From: Absidia repens | Taxonomy: Eukaryota > Mucoromycota > Mucoromycetes > Mucorales > Cunninghamellaceae | Direction of reading: 5' to 3' | Assembly (NCBI GenBank): GCA_002105175.1 | Contig: MCGE01000039.1 | Span: 1-64,000, forward strand | DNA: 64,000 bases | In this document: positions 11,644 through 22,949 of the stretch, in pieces | Position numbering within the stretch: position 1 is the stretch's first letter | How the letters are laid out: each line of letters starts with the position of its first letter | The notes under the pieces: generated by a model | Told to the model about the DNA's origin: nothing | Databases searched by the model: none | The model's input: the letters and a program-made list of their open reading frames with translations, nothing else | Translations under genes and position numbers: made by a program

Positions 11644-14600
11644 ATGAGCGACAAGATCAATAAAGAATCGTTTGATTTTTCTGATGACGAGGATGAACAA
11701 AGTACGAATCGGTGAATCGAACCAACGAAAATAATCATCATTCATGGAAAAAGCATCCAACTTATTTCTATATTGTTTTTACTTTTTTTTTTTTCACAGT
11801 AACCACGATTCCACCCATTCGACCAATCTCTGAGAAGTCATTGACATTTTGGGGCGCATCAGATTCGGACCCCGACGACGGTAAGAATGATCACAGTGAG
11901 GATAGGTCCTCCTCATTAATGCAGAAAACAATGTCTATAATTATTTTATTATTATTTTGATATAATACAATAGTACCAACTGAATTTCCAAATATATTAG
12001 AAAATATTTCAGAATTAGAAGATTCAATAATCATTTCATCCATCAAATCTAAATCATCTTCCACAAAAGGGCTGTCGTCAAAACTTTCGTCGGTGATCGG
12101 CAAGTTTAAAGGAAATGACAGTAAGGATATCTGAATGTGATCCCCATTTCAACAAAGAAGAAAGTAGAACTCTGATTTTTTTTTTAAAAACGATAGAACC
12201 AACCCAATTCTCAACCCCAAACAGTTCGAAGTTAAGCGACTGTAAGTATATTTCAAAATAACCCTCCACATCATCCTCATCAACAGCGAAAAGCTTCTTT
12301 CTAATTTTTTGATACTGTCCCAGCAGTTCCTAACTTTGAACGTCCCCCCAAAAATACCTCAGTGACAGACCTACCAGTAGACTTGGGACTAATCGACAAC
12401 GAAGATGATGAAAGTAAGGATATATTTCAAAATGACTTTTACGCATCACAATGAAAAAAAAATGACATGTCTCTAACCTTTTTTTTTTTTTTTAAAAAAA
12501 TAATAATAATAATCCAATAGTAACGCTTGACCATGGGATAAGCACGGCTGGAAGAAAATCATTGTTTTCATTTTCAAAGAAAAAGCTCAACCCAGCGAGA
12601 TGGTCAAAGTCAAGGACAAAGACACCGCCAGAGACATCTTCGGAAGCCAGTAACCAATATGCGCCATCGTCAAAGAAAAAGTTCGAACCAACGAAAGCGT
12701 CAAAGCCGGAGACAATTGTGGAATCTATTAACGAAAATCCATCATCTGAAATCCCTCCTCCTCCTCCTCATTATTTTTCATCAAATCAACACGTTGCCAC
12801 AAAAAATGCGAAGCCAGAAGTAACAAAACCATTACCGCCACCACCGCCAAAATTAAATTCATCGCCTGAATCTCCTGACAGCGCGTATGTTGAACTGGAG
12901 AACAAAGCAACAGCCACAAACTCACTTACAATAATACCAGCAAAACCATCATCATCATCATCATCATCATCGTTATCATCGTCATCATCAGCAGCAGCAG
13001 CAGTATATCAGCACTCAGGAGTAGTGTACCACGACATATTTGATTCAACTGATGAAGACATCTCTTCAGAAGAAGATTCACCGCTAGCAGTTTTACAAAA
13101 AGCAAAAGCAAAAGCAAAAGCAAAAGCACAAGCAAAAGCTGAAGGACAAACAAAAGCAGAAGCACAAGCACAGGCAAAAGCGGAAGCAGAAGCAGAAGCA
13201 CAAGCACAAACAGCAGCACAAGCACAAGAATCTTTCCATATCGTCCTTGTCAATATTAAAATAGCTGCCATGGAACGTCACATCCACTGCGAAAGAAAAC
13301 CATTGGATGGTCAATCAACACCGCCGTACGTGGCACTTTCGTATCGATGGGGAGAACTGGATGAACACATCGTACCAGCCACCAATGACTACAATGCACG
13401 CATTAGCTCGTTCCACCTATCGGATTTTTTCAAATTATGTCGGGCGTTGATGCATGAACCTGATTTGCAACACATCGCGTATGTGTGGGTGGATGCCATT
13501 TGTGTGAACCAAGACCATGTGGAAAAACGAAAAGAAACCATCTATCGCATGAATGATATTTATATCCATGCCACCACCATTGTGGCAGTGCCTGATTTAC
13601 ATGCCCACCATTTATCGATCTCGTCCACCGCCAACCACGAGACCATGACCATCATTAAAAAATACCGACGCTATTTATATTATTTATTGCTGGGTACCAG
13701 CGACGCACAACACACCCTTATCAAGATGGATCATGCTTGGATGGATGCCATGGGTGTGCCTGCCATGGACGTGCATCGTCGCGATGTGATCATGGCCGCT
13801 ACCACTCAACAACAACAGCAGCAGCCATCTGGCAGTCCTTTTATTCAAGACATGATGACATTGATGCTCCATCCCAACCCAACGCCTTTCACAACAACAA
13901 GATCCATCCCTGATAACGATTCGCACGCCGCACGGGCCGAGCATTACCAACAACTACCGTACCGCATGATGGTGGAATTCCAGCGCTTGGAATGGCAACA
14001 AAAACTAGATCAACGCAAAACCGATATTATCAAATGCATGGATTTCTTCCAATCCATCATGGAAGATTGGTCGAACCGCACCTGGGTCATCAGTGAATAC
14101 CATATCGCCAAACGCAAAACTGGCAAATTGAAATTTTGGTATAATCAACTCACCTGTCCTGAATTAATCGGTCAACGCTTTTTTGAATTTGATTTTACAC
14201 AACAACAACAACAACAACAACAAGCATCGTCGTCGTTGGAGGATGATAATGACAACAACACCAACACCCCAGCTGCTGCCGCTGCCGACGCCAATAACAA
14301 GGATAGCCAACAGCAACAACAACCGTTTACAAGTCAGATCATTTACTTGACACGAACATTCAAGGGCAGCATGCGCCGCCGGCTGACCAAACGCACGGTG
14401 TTGGAAATGATGTTACAAACAAAAGCAAGTAAACATGAAGATCGATTTCATTCCATCATCCCGTTGGCACCCAAATACAAACACCATATCACCGATCGCC
14501 ACAGTATTTCCCGGCTGGGCATTTCCGATATGTTATCGGTGCGACTGCAATTGATGGCATGGATGGATACCAAAGATCGGTTGATTTTATTGTTTTGCAC

Positions 14601-15213
14601 ACGCCACCCGTTGGCCTCCCGGCTCCCCTTGTTGCCGACCTTTGCCTCCCATTTCAAAGCCATCCAACCCAACTTGATGACGTACCTTTCAACAACAACA
14701 AACGATATCACCACCAAGAACAGTCGTCGGTCTCTTGTGGAATGGAATTTTGATCTCAACGCTGGGTCCAAGGATGTACGTTTGGTCCGTGGTCACCCGG
14801 AAGGGCAGCAGCAGTGGGATACGTTATGGCTATGTCCTCGTGTATATTATCTTCGACGAGCAGTACATCCTACAGGTCAGTATCATCGTCATCGTCGCCG
14901 CATGGCCGAGCGGTCGTTTTATCAAGAAATGGGCGGCAAGGATCATCCGTTGTGGTTGGCGTTGGGCCTGGATCCGGCTCGGGATCCTTTGGATGCGGTG
15001 TCGATCCCTCTCTTTTGTCCCACGAATAACAACAACAACGATTTAGGTCGTGGGTTGAAATCCTCGGATCTGCAGATCGTCGGCTCGTGGGAGAAAAACA
15101 TCTGGCTGGTGTATCCGTTTTGCTCCAATTACAAAGATGGCAGGATTTTTCCGAGTCAAATGTGTACCATGAAGGACACAACGCGTCTTCCAAATGGGTT
15201 CCGTATTTTTTGA
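11644..15213 (+). CDS. HET2: HET-domain protein with mini-exon N-terminus
   Basis: Six exons fit: 11644-11701, 11800-11880, 11974-12120, 12197-12241, 12327-12413 (or from 12324) and 12521-15213; about 1036 residues. Every junction is phase 1 and every small exon is open. The N-terminal 375 residues are low-complexity: acidic/Ser-rich, then three S-K-K-K-[LF] segments (SFSKKKL, SSKKKFEP), Pro-rich, poly-Ser/Ala, and an A-K/A-E/A-Q repeat about 333-375. HET motifs: YVALSYRWGE about 409-418, YVWVDAICVNQ about 460-470, DWSNRTWVISE later. Poly-Gln/Asn loops follow. KASKHEDRFHSI is read without the intron seen in HET1. It ends NGFRIF. It is the longest paralog, with more C-ending codons than its neighbours. 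The upstream exons are inferred from splice sites and frame, not from transcripts. Confidence 0.82.
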
Positions 15214-15304
15214 AATAATAATAGATGATAATAAACTGAAAAAAAAACACAAACTCCTTTTTTTGCATACATAATAAGGCGATGTCTTCTTTTTTTTTTT
15301 TTTT
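15214..15304 (+). terminator. HET2 3' end
   Basis: The stop TGA at 15211 is followed by TAATAATAG...AATAAACTGAAAAAAA (15228-15248), a probable polyadenylation signal and site. Confidence 0.45.
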
Positions 15305-16080
15305 TTGTCAGCCCCTTGGAGCCCCAACCGTCGTGCTCAGCGCATCGTCAATGGGGGGGGGTATTTTGTGTGTGCTGAAAAAAGAAATAGAGGTTAGTGT
15401 TTAGGTGTGAAAAAAAAAAGGAGTCAATTCACGCTCCGCACACATGATTTCTCATTTTTTGAGGCTCCATTTTTTTTTTTTTTTTTTCCCACTCTTTCTT
15501 TCTTTTTTTCCTTTATAGACATCCGAATGATATGATGGCAAGGCTCATTGGGGTACTGGTGATCTAGGATTAGGTGTTAGAACTCGAATGAGAGGCATTT
15601 AAAAAAATGCAAAACAAACATCATGGGGAAACTCTTTCATTTTGGATTCGTGATTTGGAACCATCATTGGATTCATCTGACCTTCGTATCATTGAACCGT
15701 CACTAGTTTAGTTTAGTGTTAGTTTGTCATAGTTTGGATCTACATTTAAATAAAATACACGTGTATCGTTTTATCGTTAGTCACTCTGTCATATGTTTAC
15801 ATTGTTTGATTTGTCCATTGGGTATACATGTACATTGGAGGAAAAAAAAATGGTGTGGGTGTGTATGTACGTGTCTGGGTGTGAAAAATAAATGGGTTGC
15901 ATACTAAGGCTGCTTCATGTATAGTGTAGAAAAAAAAAAAAAAAGGCATGAGTACGTGTAAAAAACAAAAAAAAACCGCTACAAAGTATTTTGTTGTTGA
16001 CTCCTCTGTGTTTTGTATATTGTGGCTACATAATGAAGCAACGGTGGGGAGAGTATTATTTATGTCGCGGCCATTCCCTG
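15305..16080 (+). repeat. R1 dispersed repeat, long copy 4
   Basis: The 5' extension CCCCAACCGTCGTGCTCAGC (15323-15342) is also found at 30913 and 31860. Then come TCACGCTCCGC, a T run, the core (15590-15650) and TCTACATTTAAATAAAATAC, followed by a longer tail with CAAAGTATTTTGTTGTTG shared with the copy ending near 31740. ORFs in the tail are homopolymer-rich and unsupported. Confidence 0.65.
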
Positions 16081-16520
16081 TCATGAAGCACATTTCATGA
16101 ACATATCCAGGCATTGACTCATCTAAGAAATTAGTTCCGTTGTCGCTCAAGGAGGTTCCGCGTAGAGTTGTAGAATAAGAGGTAGAAGGGAATTGATTGG
16201 TTTAGTAACTTTTTATGTACTCTGAACAGGTAAACTTTATAACTCTTGGAAGTTTTTCTAAGGATTTAATAAAGTGAATTAAAAGCATGAAAAAAGTAAT
16301 ATGTTAGGATTTTTTTTTTTTTTTGCGGGAGGGGGAGGGAGGGTCATGGGGCGTAGTAGACTTTCGGACATTGGAAGGGGGGAAGGATTGCATTAAAAAC
16401 AAGAAATCTCAGTAAAGTCCGCCACAAAAATCCAATGGATGGTTAAGAGCATCAAAAAACTGGCTTTATTTGCGTGCGACATCGATATAAATCCCGATGC
16501 AAACCATCGCTGTGGTAGAT

Positions 16521-16555
<35 letters not shown>

Positions 16556-16704
16556 AGCCAGAGAAAGAAACTGGCCTTCCACTTTTCTGTATAAGGGTCA
16601 GTCTGTTTATTGTATTGTACTGTAGTGTGCGGTGCTAGTTATCTAGTGAATGATTGATTTCAATTGATAGTCATCAGGATCATGATCATCCACTTTTTTT
16701 TTTG
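16081..16704. other. Intergenic between convergent HET2 and HET3
   Basis: AT-rich, with a G-rich patch (16325-16380) and a poly(A) run (16522-16552). A TATTGTACTGTAGTGTG stretch lies near HET3's 3' end. No gene seen. Confidence 0.55.
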
Positions 16705-17371
16705 TCAAAATATCCTAAAACTGATGCCTTGACCTTGTTCATTTGGGCAGTACTTCCAATCATTCCGGTCAAACATTTTACCAAAGGGGCACAAGACCCA
16801 TCTGTTGTCCACAAAACTTCCAATCAAATAAATTCTGTGACAAAAGAATCGCATGGACCTACTTTTCATACAGTCTCTTGTGTAGAAACTAGCGATCGAT
16901 ACAAGATCCAGCCTGCAATGACCGAGAGAATCCAGTTCGAGTTGCGCTTTGCTGAATTCCCCTGTTTTTTCAGCACTGTCAAGGAAGGCACGAGGGATGA
17001 CTTGGGTTGGATGCAAGGCATAGTATTCCCTGGGTGTGATACAAAGACAATACAGACGCTCATGGATGATGGCGGTGGATGGATTTGTCAGGTCAAAATT
17101 CAGTGGTTCATTCTTTTTTTTAAAAACAAAATCTTCAGGTCTCACGTCTGTCCAATCGATTTCCGGTATTGCAAATGTGGGTGAAGACTCAAAACGTTTG
17201 GGGTGAAACGTGTTCCCAATCAGAAATAAAAGAGTCAACTTATCCTCCGTATCCATTATCTCGTATAGTTTGAATTGGATCGACTCCCGAGTGTCGATTT
17301 TCCAAGAAGCTGCTTGGTTGGCGTAGTGTTTGTACTTGGATAACGGCAAGAGAACTTGAAACCTATCATCT

Positions 17372-17410
<39 letters not shown>

Positions 17411-18971
17411 GATATAGATTTAAACCAACTGTACAGTATAGCCTAATACCCAAGTCCCCGCCTCCAAAAAAAAAAAAAAAAAAAAAAAAAGGCCCAGCAA
17501 CTTCCACTTACCATGTTCGCTAAACCTGGGCTTCCTGGGCTTGAGTATCATTTCAATAAAGGTTTGTGGATTGAGTTGGTTGATCATCATACGATGAAAA
17601 TCTTGTTCGATCGGCAGTAGTAGTTTGGGGTGATCCGGATGAGGATCATCATGATCCTTCTTTGACAAGGCCCCTTTCTGGATAGCAGAGAAGAAGGCGG
17701 TGCGGTGGGCAAAGTCAAATGGAAAACACGCACCAAACCCATCCTCCTCCACCTTGTCCTTGTTCACTAATGCCAATGCATGAAACCAAATCTTGAGATT
17801 GTTTTTTGTTTTTGCCATGAGGCAATCCCTCATCCCGCGCGCTTGACATGACCAATCCATGATGCTATTTGTCAAACATGCCAACGATTCCTGGATATGA
17901 CCTTGTCTTTCGATGATCCGTCGGCTCCATGCTTCATCCCAGTGGGCCATGGGAGCGCGAAGCCAATGGAAGGGACACTTCTCGCTATGACACGGACGTT
18001 GCCAATCGTTCACTCTTGTTTTCTTGTTCGGTTTTCTACGATAGCGATGATCACCACCACCACCACCACCACTACCTGGACGACGATGCTGCAGTGCACA
18101 GGATAGCTCCACATCCATCATTGCTGTTTCATAGATATGATCACTTATGCTCGTGGTCTCCGAGGAAGGCTGCCACGCCCGTTTTCGGAGTGTTGTATAG
18201 CCATCTGAAAAGAAATGGGTATACGTTTTTAGCAAGCGTCTTAATGCCGAATTGTTTGGTAACTGGATCTTGTCAACAAATGCATCGTCCAGTTCCACCA
18301 GTTGGCGTGTATTTCCTTGAATGAGGTGGTAAAGGTAAACGCCCATGTGACGATGCCACCAGTCTGCTCTTATTTTATAATGCAAATGAAGTTCATAAAG
18401 CGGAGGAAGTTGCAAGTGAAGATCAGGAACAGCCAAAATATACTTGGCTCGGTCGTAGATAACTAGCATTTGATCCATGGTCGCTTGACGTTGCTCATCA
18501 TCGTGGTTGTTGTTGGTTGTATCCAGCATACAAATCGCATCCACCCACACATACTTGATGGATTTCAAATCGGATTCACAGGTCATCATGGAGCAAAGCC
18601 TATAAAAGTTGTCCAAAGGAAACGAAGTGATGGCGATGGAGTAGCCAAGGTGCGTATCAATGTGGGTTTCCTGACATTTTCCCCCATGATAAGATAATGC
18701 CACATACGCCACATCTTCCGTCTCTCCTTCCGATAGCTTTTCAACACAATGAATGATATGATCCTTGGCAGCCTTTTCAATGTCAACAAGGACAACATGA
18801 AATGCATTTTGTTGCTGCTGCTGTTGATACTGAGTGCCGTCTATGATCATGAAAAGAAAAAAGAAAGGCGATGGAGCCATATCGTTTTTTTTTTTTACTT
18901 AGAAAGCCAATTTTTAGAAATAGATATTTTGTACCTTTAAAGTCTTGTTCCATTTCTTTGTCCGATGTCAT
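16705..18971 (-). CDS. HET3: diverged HET-domain protein
   Basis: Exons: 18971-18935 (leader MTSDKEMEQDFK), 18840-17512 and 17369-16705; 676 residues, open throughout. The second intron is at the shared site (SEH/DDRF). Its 3' end on the coding strand is a (TA)n(TG)n tract (17371-17410 on plus). The HET motifs are eroded: SYRWGE is SYHGGK (about 61-66), YVWVDAIC is kept but VDQ is replaced by an N/D-rich insert, and DWSSRVWVISE is DWSCQARGMRD. The C-terminal domain is kept better: ITPREYYAL, YLIGSFVDNRWVL, end FRIF. It is therefore either a HET protein with an altered active region or an early pseudogene without stops. Confidence 0.8.
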
Positions 18972-19084
18972 GACAGTGCGAGAGAGAAGATATAGATAAA
19001 ATACGTATATGAAGGCACAGAGGTCCGTAAGAAGTGTAAGCAAAATAAATAGAGAGAAAGAAAGAAAGGAGACATTTAACGATC

Positions 19085-19155
19085 TAAGATATATATGTAT
19101 CTTGTATTGCATTTTATGTAGCACAAAACTCACTGGCGTACAGCTTTGTTTTCAA
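19085..19155 (-). promoter_or_regulatory. HET3 promoter block (GTGCTACAT element)
   Basis: On the minus strand AACAAAGCTGTACGCCAGTG is followed by AGTTTTGTGCTACAT, about 145-180 bp before the HET3 ATG. The same arrangement lies upstream of HET5 (26747-26790) and HET7 (44821-44856), and a weaker double form upstream of the orphan leaders at 34.6 and 54.5 kb. Confidence 0.55.
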
Positions 19156-19329
19156 TCAAATCATACTAAGTTCCAGTTCTTTTTTTTTTTTTTTTTTGAC
19201 ATTTCTTCCTTATCTTTTTTTTTTTTTTTTTGGTTCCAAATGGCCATGACTTGATAATATAATTTTCCTTTCCTTAAGATAATAGTAAGGTATTTGATGA
19301 ATCTATTTTTTATGCAGTCGTGAAAAGGT

Positions 19330-19760
19330 TATCTTATTTCAAGCAGCGTCATTCATGCTTCTCGATTCAAATTTGGTTCCTGACTTTGGGGAGCAAGGCC
19401 CGTTGTGTGACCTAAGTAAGGAGGGCACGGATCGGTGATTCACACTCCGCAGTGTATGGCGTATATTTTTTTCATTTTCTCACTCCTTGCTCTCTCTTTT
19501 TTTTTTTTTTTGGAGTCCATCATCTTTATTGGAAACATTGAATGATGTACTGGCAAACTTGGATTAGTAGATTAGAATGCGAATCAGGGGCATTTGAGAA
19601 ATGCAATGGAAACATACATGGGGAAACGCTGCCATTTTGAATTCAGGATCTAGGAACCGCCCATTAGATCAATTATTTAGATGATGGTTATGGAACTGTC
19701 ATTAGATTAGTTTGTGTTGTTGTCATCTTATTTCTACTTCTGAATAAAATATTTCTTGTG
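19330..19760 (+). repeat. R1 dispersed repeat, copy 5, with shared upstream segment
   Basis: TATTTCAAGCAGCGTCATTC...TTTGGTTCCTGA (19336-19382) precedes the R1 part (19430-19760: TTCACACTCCGC, core at 19610-19640, end TCTACTTCTGAATAAAATAT). The TTTCAAGCAGT...TTGGTTCCTGA segment recurs at 24275, 34865, 45010 and 54740, always beside HET 5' regions. Confidence 0.65.
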
Positions 19761-20166
19761 TTTTTTTTTTTTTTTCTCATCAACCTCCTATACGATTAGT
19801 TGTCTTGTCAATGTGAAAAAAAAAAAACAATGTGTGTATGTGTTTGCGAGTTGTGTGTGAAAAAAAAAGATTGAGTAGTAGGCAACTTGGCTCAAACGTT
19901 GTGGACAATGCTCTGTCCAATAAATATACACTCTATGCCCCCTTTATCATTTGACACTTTCCAGCTAAAAACCCACCTTCCGTTGGAGCCCATTCAAGCA
20001 ACTTTTTTGAAAAAAAAAAAAAAAATGAAGGGAGGCGGGGGTAAGTTGACTTTTGTTTATATATGTATGTATATTACAAAAGTATATGAAGTTTTACTCA
20101 GTAGATCTTTTTGTTGAAAAAAATATATACAGTAATAAAGACTGTAAGTTCTTTATTATGAATGAG
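19761..20166. other. Intergenic between R1 and HET4 3' end
   Basis: T and A runs and GT-rich DNA. A short ORF at 19887-20117 runs through a homopolymer and has no support. Confidence 0.5.
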
Positions 20167-22505
20167 TTAATAGATATTGAAACCAGCATCGTCACTACTA
20201 CAGACCTGGTGCGTCCAGCCTTCAAAGGTTGAAGGTTCTGAATGACTTCTCCGTGGATCTAGTATCCATTTATTTTTTGTAAAATTGCCAATTAAACCAA
20301 TAAAAATATGATCATAATAGGGTCCGTCATCCAGATGGACGTTCATGATTTTTTCACCATAAAAAGGAATACACACAAAATCAATCCCCCAGCAACAGCA
20401 GCAGCAGCAGCATCATTGGTGACATTGATTTGAAGGCGCTTGAATAACACAAGACTGGCATGTTCATAAGTAGGCACCGAGGTTTTCGTGAGCACTTTTG
20501 TATAATATTCTTTTGGTCTCAGGTTCAGATAGTACAGATCGGCGTCGTCATGCTTTGTCTCCGTATCATCAGTACCGGTGGTGCTGGGTTGTTGCTGATG
20601 AAGCGTAATGGTGGCATCGTTGTATAAATCAAAATTACATGGATATTTGACCTGGTCCAGATACGGATGGTTACTTCGCGTGGATGAAGATATAGTAGAT
20701 GATGAAAAAGTTGGTAGCACCGTGCCTTTGTTGGAGGCAGAGTTATTGCCCGAGATAAAAAGAAGATTCAACTTGTCTCTGGTATTCATGATCTCGAACA
20801 GTTTCAACTTGACCGACATCATCGTATTGATATTCCATCGATGGACTTCATTCTTGCTGAGGAGCTTGCTTTTATACTCAGATAATGGTAAGATACTGTA
20901 AAATCGATCCTCTATATTTTTTTTAAAAAAAAAAAAAAATGTTGATATACCTTTACTACCGATTTCAAAAAAAAAAAAAAAGAAAACTTACCATTTTTAC
21001 TGGCTTTGGATTTTAATATCATTTCAAGAAACGTTTGTTCATTGAGTTGCCGAATCAAGGTATAATAGAATTTCAAATAGACAGGGTTGGACGAGAACAA
21101 GCGGGTATTATAAGTATACTGTGAAGTGGCAAAGAAGTTGGTGTTGAGAATGGCCGAAAACGACGGGTCGGTGAAATCAAAACGAAAAAACATAAACCGC
21201 TTGTTCTTACTACTACTATGCTGCAAATCAGGAAGAAGAAGGCTATCCATGTCTGGCTCTAATTGTGTAAACCAAAACTTGAGGTTGTTTTTCTTTTTCG
21301 AGATGCTGTATTCGCTAATTACCCACACACGAGACGACCAGTCCACAATGAGATCCGCCAAAAACTCCATCGACTGTCGGATGCGGGTGCTTCTGTCATA
21401 GATCAATTGCTTCCATGGCTCGTGGTCGATGGGTCTTGAGTAATAGAACAGTCGAGGACTCCATTCCACAGGGCCTTTACCAAATAAACGTAAAGGGCAA
21501 TCGGTGTTATCACAGTGATGATCCACCTCTTCAGAAGAAGGGCTGCCACCATGGTCGACTGTCTCCTCTGTCTTTTCATGATGAATTTCCAAAGCACTGG
21601 TGCTACCATGATCACCACCCGAAGGAACCGCCTGTTTTGGTAACGTTACACACGATCGTTGGCTCGTTTCGTAAATGTGGTCAAGCGCTTGCACGGGATT
21701 ATAATCCATGGCATGGAGTTTGTACTTCATGAACCCATCCATAAAATGATCGGTATATTTTGTAAGCCATTGTCTTAAGGCAGGATTGTTGGGGACATTG
21801 GCAACATCGAGGAAGGCGTTTTCAATGACCGCCAATGCCTCGGCGTTGCCATGAATCAGGTGATAAATATCATTGGTATAATGATGCGACCCTTCCATGA
21901 TATCCGCATTTTTGGTCAATGTATTTTTCAAATAGGCGCCATGAAGATCAGGCACAGCTACAATATAGGTGGCATGTTCGTAAATGTTGGTCATTTGGTA
22001 AATGGTGGCCTTGCGTCGTTCATAGTTGGTTTGATCCACACAGATCGCATCCACCCACACATACTTGATATGTTGCAAATCCGCTTCCAGGGTCATCAGT
22101 TGGCAAAGTTTATAAAAATCATTCAAATGAAACGACGTAATCGACGCTATGTAGCCCACTTGTGTATCGACCATGGTCTCTTGTAATTCCCCCCAACGGT
22201 AGGATAATGCCACATAGTCGACTGTTTCTGCCACGTCTTCTAATGGTATCTCAACACAGTGTATTTCGTGTTTATGAGTGGCCTTTTCAATATCGACAAG
22301 GACAATTTGAAATGGTTTCTGTTCCTGCGGTCGTTGTGGTGGCTGCTGAGTGTCATCGGAAGATACCTCTATTGAAAACAGGAGGTACCATAGTTAGACC
22401 TTTTTTTTTTTTTTTTTTTAACAAAAAAAAAAAAAAAAAAAAAAAAAAAGGCTCCTGCTACGACATACCTTCAAAGCGACGTTTTAATGGGTTTTTCTCT
22501 GTCAT
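20167..22505 (-). pseudogene. HET4: HET-domain gene with one frameshift
   Basis: Exons: 22505-22469 (leader MTEKNPLKRRFE), 22368-20992, 20911-20167. HET motifs are intact: DYVALSYRWGE, YVWVDAICVDQTNYERRKATIYQMTNIYEHA, DWSSRVWVISEYSISKKKNNLKFWF. The shared intron splits KASKN/EDRF. In the last exon the frame breaks at a C5 run on the plus strand (20386-20390), where the reading passes from the frame ending ...GGLILCVFLFMVKKS into the one with GLIGNFTKNKWIL and end FNIY. The exon sum is one base short of a multiple of three, in line with a single lost base. Either a recent pseudogene or a homopolymer sequencing error; everything else looks functional, about 719 residues. Confidence 0.82.
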
Positions 22506-22949
22506 GATAAAGAAGAAAGAGAAAGAGAGGGGTGGGAGAAACTCGGGAACGGAATAGAAACAAGCCAAGGATGATATCGCATCTCACACGCATGTGACGT
22601 ATTTTTTTTTTTTTATGGAATCTAACGTACAAATGTACGTTGTTCAATAAAGAAAAGGAATAAATGCCAAGTGGATGTCACACGAATTTGTCAGCCGCTT
22701 CACTTTATATTGTTATGGCTTTTTTTTTTTTTTTTTTTTTTGGAAAATCAAACTTCCTACCTGCTGATTTTATGTACTGATAGTTCGTTTATATGACTGC
22801 CTGAGACGACAATGATATACTTTTTGTTTTTGTTCCTGATACGTTTGTCGTTTGTTTCTTGGTTCCTGGTTTTTTTGTTTTTTGAAAGGGAAGTATATAC
22901 AACGTAACACAAACTCATTGGTGTCCTTGTTTGGCTTTGAAAAAAAAAA
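22506..22949. promoter_or_regulatory. HET4 5' region
   Basis: It contains a GTACATTTGTACGTTAGATTCC stretch with a short palindrome (22627-22642) and a 22-base T run (22720-22741). The GTGCTACAT block is not seen. No gene. Confidence 0.35.

Noticed and set aside
12926..13314. Minus-strand ORFs opposite the HET2 repeat region (Leu-, Ala- and Cys-rich)
   Set aside because: They mirror the low-complexity A-K/E/Q and poly-Ser coding repeats of HET2.
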